NCBI GenBank assembly: GCA_028818385.1
Contig: JAPPNY010000158.1
Coordinates: 4,371-68,370, forward strand
DNA length: 64,000 nucleotides
Source of the DNA: Spirochaetaceae bacterium
GTDB lineage: Bacteria; Spirochaetota; Spirochaetia; SZUA-6; Bin103
Direction of reading: 5' to 3'
Part shown: positions 1 through 8,261 of the stretch, piece by piece
How the letters are laid out: the number at the start of each line of letters is the position of its first letter
How positions within the stretch are numbered: the first letter of the stretch is position 1
Notes under the pieces: model-generated
What the model saw: only the letters and a program-made list of their open reading frames with translations
The model's database searches: none
What the model was told of the DNA's origin: nothing
Made by a program: the position numbers and the translations under genes

Positions 1-2
1 CC

Positions 3-746
3 TCCGGCCCGCCGATGGAGCGGGCCTACGGGGCACGCGACGAGCGGATGAAGGCCCTGCTGCGGCGCCGGGGTGCGGTCGTCTACGTCGAGACGATCGG
101 CTTGTTTCGAGACCTCGCGGCCGCTCGGGACGTCCTGACAGGCAGGGCCCCGGCGCTGACCGACCGGCACGACCGCACGGCGTACGAGCAACTGCTGTGG
201 GCCGCGGCGTGCGGCGGGGAGCCGACGATCGTCGAGCTCTGCCTGCCCCGGGTCGAACGGCCGCCCGACGACCCATGGTGGAGCCAGATCCTGCAGCAGC
301 CCATGCGCCTCTGGAACCACGGCCCGCTGGACGGACCCAGCGGCCTCGACCGGTCCACCTACCCCCGCTGCCTTGAGGTGATCCTGGCGCACGGGGTCGA
401 TCCGGACGTCACCGACCACCACGGCTTCACGACCCTGCAACACGTGGCGCAAGCCGGTGAGACGTGGGGCCGCCAGGTGATCACGGAGGAGGAGCGCGTG
501 GCGTTCGCGACGCTGCTGCTCGACGCGGGCGCCGGCCTGACGCGGCGCGACCCGCTGCTCCGCTCCACGCCGCTGGGCTGGGCGTGCCGGTGGGGACGCG
601 AGGAGCTGGCCCGGCTCCTGATCGACCGCGGCGCCCCGGTCGACGAGCCCGACGCCGAGCCGTGGGCGACGCCGCTGGCATGGGCGTCCGGGCAGGGCCA
701 CGGCGAGCTCGCCGCGCTGCTGCGCCGGCACGGGGCGCGCCGCTGA
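3..746 (+). CDS. Ankyrin-repeat protein, 5' end cut by window edge
   Basis: The reading frame is open from the first bases of the window, and the first visible Met (position 15) is followed at once by what looks like the end of an ankyrin repeat (MKALLRRRGAVV). The true start therefore probably lies upstream. At least three more ankyrin-like units follow: one around ..AAACGGEPTIVELCL, one ending LLLDAGAGL, and two clear C-terminal units with TPLGWACRWGREELARLL and TPLAWASGQGHGELAALL. Ankyrin repeats are protein-binding scaffolds; nothing here indicates a partner or enzymatic activity. No signal peptide can be judged because the N-terminus is missing. It ends at TGA 744-746. The repeat family is fairly certain, the function is unknown. 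Confidence 0.75.
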   Translation, partial: SGPPMERAYGARDERMKALLRRRGAVVYVETIGLFRDLAAARDVLTGRAPALTDRHDRTAYEQLLWAAACGGEPTIVELCLPRVERPPDDPWWSQILQQPMRLWNHGPLDGPSGLDRSTYPRCLEVILAHGVDPDVTDHHGFTTLQHVAQAGETWGRQVITEEERVAFATLLLDAGAGLTRRDPLLRSTPLGWACRWGREELARLLIDRGAPVDEPDAEPWATPLAWASGQGHGELAALLRRHGARR

Positions 747-794
747 GCCGGCGCACGTCCGTCACCGCGGGGCGCACTTCCGCGAGGTTTCGGC

Positions 795-853
795 TATCAT
801 CGTCCGTGGCGAACGAAGCACGGCAGCGATTGCTGTTACCGGGTACGCCGTGA
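795..853 (+). repeat. Degenerate copy of the thrS promoter and start codon region
   Basis: The stretch TATCATCG-N4-TGGCGAACGAAGC recurs at 4786-4811, where it forms the -10 box, start codon and first codons of thrS. Here TATCAT (795-800) lies 5 nt before a GTG (806), the same spacing as in thrS. The frame then reads VANEARQRLLLPGTP and stops at 853; ThrS begins MANEAEQQRLYRV. It is either a relic of a duplicated thrS 5' end or a mobile promoter segment now upstream of the desaturase gene at 916. Confidence 0.5.
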
Positions 854-915
854 GCACCCGGAGATGCTGGGGAAGGTCAGGAACCGGCCCTCGCCGTCAG
901 GGAGGGCGAAAGGAC

Positions 916-1959
916 GTGAACGACCAGTCGATCGCTGCCGGAAATGAGTCCCGCGCACTGCAGGGCGCGCTCCGTCAGTACCGGCAGCCGTCGGTGGCAC
1001 GGGGCGTCGGCCAGCTTGCGACCTCGGTCGTCCCGTACGTCGCCGGGATCCTCGCCATGGGTGCGATCGCGCAGCTCTCCTACCCGCTCAGCCTGCTCCT
1101 GGCCCTGCCGACCGCAGGCTTCCTGATCCGCATCTTCATCGTATTCCACGATGCGGGACACGGGTCCTTTCTCCCTGTCAGCCGCTGGAACCGAGCCGTC
1201 GGCTACTTCGCGGGGATCCTCGCCTTCACGCCGTACCGGTACTGGACCCACATGCATGCCATGCACCACGCCAACGCCGGCGACCTGGACCGGCGCGGCC
1301 TGGGCGACGTATGGACGATGACCGTGCAGGAGTTTGCCGATGCACCGCGCATCCTGCGCCTGGCGTACCGGGTGTTCCGGAACCCGCTGGTGCTGTTCGT
1401 CCTGATCGCTCCCCTCAGCTTCCTGCTCAATCACCGCTTTCCCCGCAAGCACGCCGGCAGCCGCGCCAACCGGGCCATCATGTGGACCAACCTCGGGGTG
1501 GCGCTGTTCGTGGCCGCCATGTCGCTGCCGTTCGGGTTCGTCGACTTCGTCCTGGTCTTCACGCCGGTATTCGTGGCCGCCTCGATGGTCGGGACCTGGC
1601 TGTTCTACGTTCAGCATCAATTCGAGGACGTGTACTGGAGCCGCCGCGAGGGCTGGGAGTTTGCCAACGCGGCGTTGCAGGGATCCTCCTACCTGAAGCT
1701 GCCGCGGGTCCTGCAGTGGTTCACGGGCAACATCGGCTTCCATCACGTGCACCACCTGAATCCCGGCATTCCCAACTACCACCTGGCGCGCGCACACCGC
1801 GAACAGCCGATGTTCCGCCAGGTTCCGGTCCTCCGCCTGCGTGATACGGCGAGATGCATGTCCGTGCGCCTTTACGATGAGACGACCCGGCAGATGGTCG
1901 GCTTCCGGGAAGGACTGCGGCGAGCCCACCTCGCACAGGCCGAGGGTGCTCCGGCGTAA
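916..1959 (+). CDS. Membrane fatty acid desaturase
   Basis: A 347-residue membrane di-iron desaturase of the FADS type. The three histidine boxes are all present: HDAGH near residue 78, HAMHH near 114 and HHVHH near 276. Hydrophobic segments lie between them (about residues 33-70, 155-170 and 195-228), as expected for an acyl-lipid or acyl-CoA desaturase acting at the cytoplasmic face of the membrane with an electron donor. I chose GTG 916 because GGAGGG (901-906) lies 9 nt upstream; the frame also has a GTG at 850 without such a site. Known family members introduce cis double bonds into acyl chains; regiospecificity cannot be read from sequence. The gene follows the thrS-like promoter copy at 795-853, which may drive it. 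Confidence 0.85.
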   Translation: MNDQSIAAGNESRALQGALRQYRQPSVARGVGQLATSVVPYVAGILAMGAIAQLSYPLSLLLALPTAGFLIRIFIVFHDAGHGSFLPVSRWNRAVGYFAGILAFTPYRYWTHMHAMHHANAGDLDRRGLGDVWTMTVQEFADAPRILRLAYRVFRNPLVLFVLIAPLSFLLNHRFPRKHAGSRANRAIMWTNLGVALFVAAMSLPFGFVDFVLVFTPVFVAASMVGTWLFYVQHQFEDVYWSRREGWEFANAALQGSSYLKLPRVLQWFTGNIGFHHVHHLNPGIPNYHLARAHREQPMFRQVPVLRLRDTARCMSVRLYDETTRQMVGFREGLRRAHLAQAEGAPA

Positions 1960-1991
1960 CCCGAGGCTCCCGTGCCCCGCGAGTGACACCG

Positions 1992-3299
1992 ATGGGACGT
2001 GAGTTCGTGCTGGTCGGCGGTCACGTGTTCGACACCGGTACGACCGGTTGGCTTGCCGACTGCGCCGTGCACGTGCGCGGCACGCGCATCGCCGCGGTGG
2101 CGCCGGTCGGCGAGTTGCCGCCGGAATCGGCAGTCGAGCGCATGGACGTGGCCGGCGCCTTCATCCTGCCGGGGCTGGTCGACGTCCACGTGCACTCCGA
2201 GGACTGGCACGCGCCCCTGTACCTGGCCAACGGGGTGACGGCGGTTCGGGACGTCGGCTGCCCGCTCGATCAGACGATCGCAAGGCGGGAGGCGTGGAAC
2301 CGCCCGGACGCCTGCGCGCCGCGCTTCGTCTGCACCGGACCACTGCTCGACGGCGACTCGGGCAAGAGCTGGACCGGCACGGCCGAGATCATCCGCACGC
2401 CGCGCGAAGCACGGATCCAGGTGGACCGCCTGGTGGACGCCGACGTCGACCAGATCAAGATCTACGCCGGACTCGACCGGCCGTGCACGCTGGCCGTGCT
2501 GGAGCGTGCGAAGCACCACGGCCGGTTCACCGTCGCCCATCTGCAGGACCACATGCACGCCGCCGAGGCGATCGCCGCGGGGCTCGACGAGATCGAGCAC
2601 TTGTCGGGGTTTGCCGAGGCGCTGTGGCCGGAGCGGCACGCGGCCGGCGAGCACTGGCTGGACCTGTGGCCGGATCTGGAGCCGGACCGCGTGCGGATAC
2701 TGCTGGACACGGTGATCGACAGCGGCACCTGGCTGGCCCCGACACGAATCGTGTGGAAGCGCATCACGGACGCGGGCGACCCGCGCCACCTGCGCCACCG
2801 GCAGTTCGCCTACACCCCGGCCGAACTGCGCGCCTGGTGGGACAAGCTGTACGGCCGGACGGCCCCGGCGGCCGAGCGCGTGCGCCGCGTGCGCGCGCTG
2901 GCCGCCATGCAGATCATGACCGCGTCACTGGCCGAGCGTGGCGCCCGCATCGTCACCGGCAGCGACGCCCCGTTCTGCCACGTGATGCCGGGGTTCGGCC
3001 TGGTGGACGAGCTGGCGCTGCTGGTCGACTGCGGGCTGCAGCCTGCCCGCTGTCTGCGAGCGGCGACCCGCGACGCGGCGGAGGCGCTGCAGATGGAGGA
3101 CCGGATCGGCACCGTGGCGGCGGGGCGCGAAGCGGACCTCATCGTCGTCCGCGGCGACCCGAGCCGGGACATCGAGGCGCTGCGCGACATCGATCTGGTG
3201 ATCCGCGGCGGCACCCGCCTCGACCCGCGGGCGCTGCTCGACGCCGCCAGGGCCGACACGGCGCCCAGGCCGCCGCGACGCTTCTCCGACGACTATTGA
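1992..3299 (+). CDS. Amidohydrolase superfamily metal-dependent hydrolase
   Basis: A 435-residue TIM-barrel amidohydrolase related to imidazolonepropionase and prolidase-type enzymes. Visible landmarks are the N-terminal beta-sandwich (VLVGGHVFDTGT), the metal-binding HVH of DVHVHSED after strand 1 (about residue 60), a second His in FTVAHLQDHMHAA, an IEH motif, and the metal/catalytic Asp in TGSDAPF near residue 325. The C-terminal VAAGREADLIVVRGDP closes the composite sheet. It has no signal peptide and so probably acts in the cytoplasm. Start: ATG 1992 is preferred over GTG 1983, nine bases upstream in frame; neither has a strong ribosome site. Substrate is unknown; no pathway partner lies beside it. 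Confidence 0.8.
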   Translation: MGREFVLVGGHVFDTGTTGWLADCAVHVRGTRIAAVAPVGELPPESAVERMDVAGAFILPGLVDVHVHSEDWHAPLYLANGVTAVRDVGCPLDQTIARREAWNRPDACAPRFVCTGPLLDGDSGKSWTGTAEIIRTPREARIQVDRLVDADVDQIKIYAGLDRPCTLAVLERAKHHGRFTVAHLQDHMHAAEAIAAGLDEIEHLSGFAEALWPERHAAGEHWLDLWPDLEPDRVRILLDTVIDSGTWLAPTRIVWKRITDAGDPRHLRHRQFAYTPAELRAWWDKLYGRTAPAAERVRRVRALAAMQIMTASLAERGARIVTGSDAPFCHVMPGFGLVDELALLVDCGLQPARCLRAATRDAAEALQMEDRIGTVAAGREADLIVVRGDPSRDIEALRDIDLVIRGGTRLDPRALLDAARADTAPRPPRRFSDDY

Positions 3300-3318
3300 G
3301 CTTGGCCGCAGCCGCCGC

Positions 3319-4764
3319 TCAGTCGTAGTACGCCCTCACCCAGAGGTGCTCCTCCGGGCGCGGCAGCAGCGTGACCGGATCATCCACCCGGCCCACCGGC
3401 CGGCGATCGGCGCCCGCGATCCCGGTGCGCGCGTCGCCCAGGTCGTCGCGGCAGGCGTCCGCCAGGTCCAGCAGCTCCCGCACCACCGCCGGCTCCCGGC
3501 CGGACAGGTCGGTGGTCTCGCCCACGTCCGCCTCCAGGTCGTAGAGCTCGCTCGCCTCCAGCGCGGCCGGCACCAGCCCGCCGGTGTGGCGGCCCAGGTG
3601 CAGCTTCCAGCGCCCGCGACGCACCGCGTCCAGGCACCGCGTCGACGCGGAGTAGTAGCAGAACACCTCATGCGGGGTGCCGGCGCCGGGCCGGCCGGTC
3701 AAGAGCGGGGTAAGGTCACGGCCGTCGATCGTGCGGTCCGTGGGTTCCGTCGTGCCGGCCATGCGCGCGAAGGTGGGCAGCAGGTCCATGGTCGTGCAGA
3801 GCTCCCGGCACGCGGCGCCCGCGGGCACCGTGCCCGGGCGCCAGGCGATGAACGGCTCGCGCATGCCGCCCTCCCAGGTCGTGCCCTTGCCGCCCCGCAG
3901 CGGTCCGTTGCTGCCCGTGCCTCCGGTGCGCCGGCGCTGCCGGTCCCGCTCCCGCGACGCCGGCGCCACGCTCGCGCCGTTGTCGGACGTGAAGATCACC
4001 AGCGTGTGCTCGTCGATGCCCAGGTCCGCGAGCGTGTCCAGGATCGCACCGACGGTGAAGTCGACGTGCGCGACCGCCGCGCTGTAGGGACCGTTGCGCG
4101 AAGTTCGCAGGTAGTTCTGCGGGACGTGGATCGGCAGGTGGACGTAGTGGTGGGCGAAATAGAGGAAGAAGGGCCGGTCGCGGTTGTCGTGGATGAACCG
4201 CAGCGCGTGCACGAGGTAGCGGTCGGTCAACGACACCTGGTTGGGATCGGCCTCGACCACCCGGTCCTGCCGCAACAGCATGAGCGGCGGCATGCGCCCG
4301 ATCTCCGGGGGCAGCTCCAGGTCGCAGTGCATGTCGTTCGAGTACGGCAGACCCAGGAAGTCGTCGAACCCGTGCGCCGGCGGCAGGAACGCGCGCTGGT
4401 CGCCGAGGTGCCACTTGCCCACCATGCCGGTGGCGTACCCCTGAGCCCGGAGCAGCGAGGCGATGGTCACCTCGTCGCCGGACAGGCCGATCGCGTCGCC
4501 GGGGAACAGCACCGGCAGGTTCCCCTCCCCGGCTTCCAGCCCGACGCGCCGAGGGTAGCAGCCGGTGAGGAGGCCCGCCCGCGACGGCGTGCACACCGGC
4601 GACGGCACGTAGGCATCGGTGAAGCGCATGCCTTCCGCCGCCATCCGATCCAGCCGGGGCGTGTCGTGGTCGGCAGAGCCGTAGCAGCCCAGGTCGCCGT
4701 AGCCCAGGTCGTCGCAGAAGATGACGATGAAGTTCGGCGGCCGCGGCTCCGCTCCGGTGTCCAT
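3319..4764 (-). CDS. Sulfatase, Cys-type (arylsulfatase family)
   Basis: A type I sulfatase of about 481 residues. Metal ligands DD of IFCDDLGYGD sit near residue 18, and the formylglycine signature C-x-P-S-R appears as CTPSR at residue 58, where Cys must be oxidised by a maturase not found in this window. GMVGKWHLG (second sulfatase signature) and TSDNG follow. No signal peptide is visible, unlike many secreted polysaccharide sulfatases, so the substrate is probably taken up first. The start is uncertain: in-frame Met codons exist at 4791, 4776 and 4764; 4791 would lie only 5 nt from the divergent thrS start and inside its promoter, so 4764 or 4776 is likelier. Function class is firm; substrate (sulfated sugar or sulfate ester) is unknown. 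Confidence 0.85.
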   Translation of the reverse strand: MDTGAEPRPPNFIVIFCDDLGYGDLGCYGSADHDTPRLDRMAAEGMRFTDAYVPSPVCTPSRAGLLTGCYPRRVGLEAGEGNLPVLFPGDAIGLSGDEVTIASLLRAQGYATGMVGKWHLGDQRAFLPPAHGFDDFLGLPYSNDMHCDLELPPEIGRMPPLMLLRQDRVVEADPNQVSLTDRYLVHALRFIHDNRDRPFFLYFAHHYVHLPIHVPQNYLRTSRNGPYSAAVAHVDFTVGAILDTLADLGIDEHTLVIFTSDNGASVAPASRERDRQRRRTGGTGSNGPLRGGKGTTWEGGMREPFIAWRPGTVPAGAACRELCTTMDLLPTFARMAGTTEPTDRTIDGRDLTPLLTGRPGAGTPHEVFCYYSASTRCLDAVRRGRWKLHLGRHTGGLVPAALEASELYDLEADVGETTDLSGREPAVVRELLDLADACRDDLGDARTGIAGADRRPVGRVDDPVTLLPRPEEHLWVRAYYD

Positions 4765-4785
4765 CGCTCGGTCCATGCCGTAGGG

Positions 4786-4791
4786 TATCAT
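4786..4791 (+). promoter_or_regulatory. -10 box of leaderless-type thrS promoter
   Basis: TATCAT ends 5 nt before the thrS ATG, so transcription would start at or next to the start codon. No good -35 hexamer is visible 16-18 nt upstream. The divergent sulfatase N-terminus overlaps this site. Confidence 0.5.
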
Positions 4792-4796
4792 CGACT

Positions 4797-6620
4797 ATGG
4801 CGAACGAAGCTGAGCAGCAACGGCTGTACCGCGTGCGCCACAGCCTGGCGCACGTGATGGCGCAGGCGGTGGTCGAGCGCTATCCGCAGGCGAAGATGGG
4901 CATCGGCCCTCCGATCGACACCGGGTTCTACTACGACTTCGACCTGGGGCCGGACGACGACGGCCGGCCGCGCTCGTTCACGCCGGAAGACATCGAGCAG
5001 ATCGAGCGGCGCATGCGCCAGATCATCGGTCAGCGCTACCCGTTCGAGTACCGGGAGCTGAGCGACGAGGACGCGCGCACGCAGTTCGCCGACCAGCCCT
5101 ACAAGCTGGAGCTGATCGACGCGATCCTGGGCGGCGGCGCCGACGAATACGGGCAGGAGCAGGACAACGGCGCCGAACCGGTCCTGAGCACCTACCGCCA
5201 GAGCGACTTCGAGGATCTCTGCCGCGGCCCGCACGTCGAGCACACCGGGCAGATCCCGTCCGACGCCTTCACGCTGATGACCGTGGCCGGCGCCTACTGG
5301 CGCGGCGACGAGCACAAGCCGATGCTGCAGCGCATCTACGGCACCGCCTGGCTGCGCAAGCAGGATCTGCGCGAGCACCTGCAGATGCTGGAGGAGGCCA
5401 AGAAGCGCGACCACCGGCGGCTCGGCCAGGACCTGGAGCTGTTCACCTTCGACGACGAGGTGGGGCCGGGCCTGCCGCTGTGGTTGCCGCGCGGCGCCGT
5501 GCTGATCGAGGAGCTCGAGAAGCTCGCCAGGGAGGTCGAGTTCGCCGCCGGCTACGACCGGGTGCGCACTCCCCACCTGACCAAGGAGGCGCTGTTTCGG
5601 CGCTCAGGGCACCTGCCCTACTACTCCGAGAGCATGTTCCCGCCCATAGAGATGGAAGGGTTCTCCTACTACATCAAGCCGATGAACTGTCCCTTCCACC
5701 ACAAGATCTTCGCCGAGCGGCCGCGCAGCTACCGCGACCTGCCCGTGCGTCTGGCCGAGTACGGCACCTGCTACCGCTACGAGCAGTCGGGCGAGCTGTT
5801 CGGCCTGCTGCGGGTGCGCTCGATGCAGATGAACGACGCCCACATCTACTGCTCGGAGGAGCAGTTCGAGGAGGAGTTCCTGGCGGTCGTGGACATGTAC
5901 CTGGGCTACTTCGAGCTGATGGGCATCGACCGCTACGAGATGCGGCTGAGCACCCACCACAAGCGCGGCCTGGGCAAGAAGTACGTGGACGACGAACGGC
6001 TCTGGCTCAAGACCGAACAGATGGTGCGCCGCGCGATGCAGCGCTCCGGAGTGCCCTACACGGAAGTGGCGGACGAGGCCGCCTTCTACGGACCCAAGAT
6101 CGACGTGCAGGTCTGGAGCGCCATCGGCCGCGAATTCAGCCTGGCCACCAACCAGGTCGACTTCGCCGTGCCGCCGCGCTTCGACCTGTCGTTCGTCAAC
6201 CGCGAGGGTCAGGACGAGACGCCGCTGTGCATCCACCGCGCGCCGCTCGGCACCCACGAGCGGTTCATCGGTTTCCTGATCGAGCACTACGCCGGCAGCT
6301 TCCCGGTGTGGCTGGCCCCCGAGCAGGTGCGCGTCGTGCCGATCGGCTCCGACCATCACGATTCCGCCCGCGACCTGAAGGCGGAGCTGCGCAAGCTCGC
6401 CATCCGCGCGGACGCCGACCTGGGCAGCGAGCGCATGAACCGCAAGATCCGCGAGGCGCAGCTCATGAAGGTGCCCTACATGGCCGTGCTCGGCGACCGC
6501 GAGGTGGCCGACGGCACGGTGGCGCTCCGCACCCGCGCAGGCTCCCGGGAGACCCTGTCCCGGCAGGAGTTCATCGACCGCGTGCAGGACCGGATCGCCA
6601 CCCGCTCCCCGGAGCTCTGA
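4797..6620 (+). CDS. thrS: Threonyl-tRNA synthetase lacking the TGS domain
   Basis: A class II aminoacyl-tRNA synthetase of 607 residues that charges tRNA-Thr. The protein opens directly in the editing domain (HSLAHVMAQAV, an HxxxH motif at residues 15-19), so the N-terminal TGS domain of the E. coli enzyme (642 residues) is absent. The catalytic core shows the zinc Cys in MNCPFHHKIF, motif 2 around YRYEQSGELFGLLRVR, and the late zinc His/motif 3 region CIHRAPLGTHERFIGFLIEH. The anticodon-binding domain follows (VRVVPIGSDHH to about residue 600). ATG 4797 is the only sensible start and has TATCAT 5 nt upstream rather than a ribosome site. A sulfatase gene begins 42 nt downstream on the same strand. 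Confidence 0.95.
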   Translation: MANEAEQQRLYRVRHSLAHVMAQAVVERYPQAKMGIGPPIDTGFYYDFDLGPDDDGRPRSFTPEDIEQIERRMRQIIGQRYPFEYRELSDEDARTQFADQPYKLELIDAILGGGADEYGQEQDNGAEPVLSTYRQSDFEDLCRGPHVEHTGQIPSDAFTLMTVAGAYWRGDEHKPMLQRIYGTAWLRKQDLREHLQMLEEAKKRDHRRLGQDLELFTFDDEVGPGLPLWLPRGAVLIEELEKLAREVEFAAGYDRVRTPHLTKEALFRRSGHLPYYSESMFPPIEMEGFSYYIKPMNCPFHHKIFAERPRSYRDLPVRLAEYGTCYRYEQSGELFGLLRVRSMQMNDAHIYCSEEQFEEEFLAVVDMYLGYFELMGIDRYEMRLSTHHKRGLGKKYVDDERLWLKTEQMVRRAMQRSGVPYTEVADEAAFYGPKIDVQVWSAIGREFSLATNQVDFAVPPRFDLSFVNREGQDETPLCIHRAPLGTHERFIGFLIEHYAGSFPVWLAPEQVRVVPIGSDHHDSARDLKAELRKLAIRADADLGSERMNRKIREAQLMKVPYMAVLGDREVADGTVALRTRAGSRETLSRQEFIDRVQDRIATRSPEL

Positions 6621-6662
6621 GCCGCGCGCGTGGCAGCGCCGCATCGCCCGGGGAGCGGCACG

Positions 6663-8081
6663 GTGAGCCGCCCGAACATCGTCGTCATCATGAGCGACGA
6701 GCACGATCCGTCTGTCACCGGTTGCGGCGGCAGTCGATTCGTGCATACGCCAAACATCGATCGCATGGCGGCGCAGGGCGTGCGTTTCGCCAACGCCTAC
6801 TGCAACAGCCCGCTGTGCGTGCCGTCCCGCTTCTCCTTCTGGTCGGGCAGGTACGCCCACGCGGTCAACGCCTGGGACAACGGCTCACCGTTTCCGTCGT
6901 CGGTTCCCACGATCGGCAACTACCTGGAGGCGGCCGGCTACGACACCTATCTCGCTGGCCGCAGCCACTTCGTGGGCCGGCAGGGCTTCGGCAAGCGTCT
7001 CCTGGACTCCTCCTACAGCACCAAGCACCCGGCGCTGAACCCACCGGACCGGTCGCCTTCGTTCCGCCGGGTCCGCGGCAACTCCCACGTGACCGAATGT
7101 GGCCGATCGCCCACCGAACCGGAGACCGAGCTGGACCGCATGACCGCCGACTTCGCCGTTCGCTTCCTGACCGAGCGGGCACGGCGGCCCGGCGACCGGC
7201 CGTGGCTGCTCTACGTCGGCTTCTTCCGGCCGCACTTCCCGCTCCTGTGCGAGGAACGCTATTTCGACCGGTACCATCCCGATCGCGTGGAGCTGCCGGG
7301 TTCGCGCGACCAGCCGATCGAGACGCAGCACCCGGTCGTCCAGTCCGTGCGACGCTATTTCTGCAACGAACGGCCACTCCCGGAGGAAACCGTGCGTACC
7401 GCGCTGGCGGCCTACTACGGACTGGTCACCTTCACCGACGAGCTCATCGGCGCCGTCCACCGGGCGGCCGAGGCGATCGACGACACCATCGTGCTCTACA
7501 CCAGCGACCACGGCGAAAACGGCGGCGCACACGGCATGTGGCAGAAGCACTGCTTCTACGAGCACGCCGTACGGGTCCCGCTCGTGATGTGCGGCCCCGG
7601 CGTGGCTGCGGGCGGGCTCGTGTCCGCACCCGTCAGCCTCGTGGACGTGCTGCCCACGCTTCTCGAGATCAGCGAGCAGGAGCCCGACCCGTCGCTGCCG
7701 GGCACCAGCCTCATGCCGCTGGCAGCGGGCGGCGGCAGCCGGGCGGCGGCGTTTCGCGATCGTCCGGTCTTCAGCGAGTACCATGCCTGGGGGATGGAGC
7801 GCGCCGGCTACATGCTGCGCAAGGGCGATCACAAGCTCAATTACTACGTCGGCCATGAGCCGGAGCTCTTCGATCTCGCCGCCGATCCCGACGAGATGAC
7901 CGATGTGGCCGCCTCTTCGGCGTACGCGGGAGTCCGTGCCGAGCTGACCGAGGAACTGCGATCGATCGTCGATCCCGAGTCCGTCGATGACCGCGCACGG
8001 GCGAATCAACGACGATCGGGTCATGCGCGCTACGAGGTACCGCTGCTCTACCGCCAATCCCTGGCCGGCAACGGGTCCTGA
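6663..8081 (+). CDS. Sulfatase, Cys-type
   Basis: A 472-residue type I sulfatase. It begins MSRPNIVVIMSDEHDP with the metal-binding Asp at residue 12; the modification site is CVPSR at residue 52. YTSDHGENGG supplies the second metal-ligand cluster and a late QKHCFYEHAVRVPLV resembles choline-sulfatase and iduronate-sulfatase relatives. GTG 6663 is chosen because GGGGAG at 6650-6655 is well placed; a GTG at 6630 in the same frame is less supported. No signal peptide. It follows thrS by 42 nt and could be cotranscribed with it. Substrate unknown. The same short-distance, same-architecture protein occurs again at 8262 beyond the tRNA gene. Confidence 0.85.
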   Translation: MSRPNIVVIMSDEHDPSVTGCGGSRFVHTPNIDRMAAQGVRFANAYCNSPLCVPSRFSFWSGRYAHAVNAWDNGSPFPSSVPTIGNYLEAAGYDTYLAGRSHFVGRQGFGKRLLDSSYSTKHPALNPPDRSPSFRRVRGNSHVTECGRSPTEPETELDRMTADFAVRFLTERARRPGDRPWLLYVGFFRPHFPLLCEERYFDRYHPDRVELPGSRDQPIETQHPVVQSVRRYFCNERPLPEETVRTALAAYYGLVTFTDELIGAVHRAAEAIDDTIVLYTSDHGENGGAHGMWQKHCFYEHAVRVPLVMCGPGVAAGGLVSAPVSLVDVLPTLLEISEQEPDPSLPGTSLMPLAAGGGSRAAAFRDRPVFSEYHAWGMERAGYMLRKGDHKLNYYVGHEPELFDLAADPDEMTDVAASSAYAGVRAELTEELRSIVDPESVDDRARANQRRSGHARYEVPLLYRQSLAGNGS

Positions 8082-8119
8082 CGGAACCGCGGTGCGTCGG
8101 CAGTGACACGCAGTTACTG

Positions 8120-8148
8120 TTGGAGGTCCGGAGCACCTGTGGTACTCT
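8120..8148 (+). promoter_or_regulatory. Promoter of tRNA-Arg
   Basis: TTGGAG (8120-8125) and TACTCT (8143-8148) are separated by 17 nt, and the -10 ends 9 nt before the mature tRNA 5' end, fitting sigma-70-type initiation just upstream of the tRNA. Confidence 0.6.
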
Positions 8149-8157
8149 GCGAGACGA

Positions 8158-8231
8158 GGGCAATTAGCTCAGCTGGATAGAGCGCTGGCCTCCGGAGCCA
8201 GAGGTCGTGGGTTCGAATCCCGCATTGCCCG
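8158..8231 (+). tRNA. tRNA-Arg (anticodon CCG)
   Basis: The cloverleaf folds completely: acceptor stem GGGCAAT/ATTGCCC, a D arm starting AGCTC, anticodon stem CTGGC/GCCAG enclosing loop CTCCGGA (anticodon CCG, reading CGG Arg codons), a five-base variable region and a T arm with GGTTCGAATCC. The discriminator base is G at 8231. The 3' CCA is not encoded (GTTCC follows), so it must be added by nucleotidyltransferase. Confidence 0.95.
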
Positions 8232-8261
8232 TTCCATCGGCGGTCCGGCAGAATCACTCCC

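Noticed and set aside
3346..4857. Long plus-strand frame opposite the first sulfatase
   Set aside because: Composition is Arg/Val/Ala repeats without domains and it runs through the divergent promoter into thrS out of frame.
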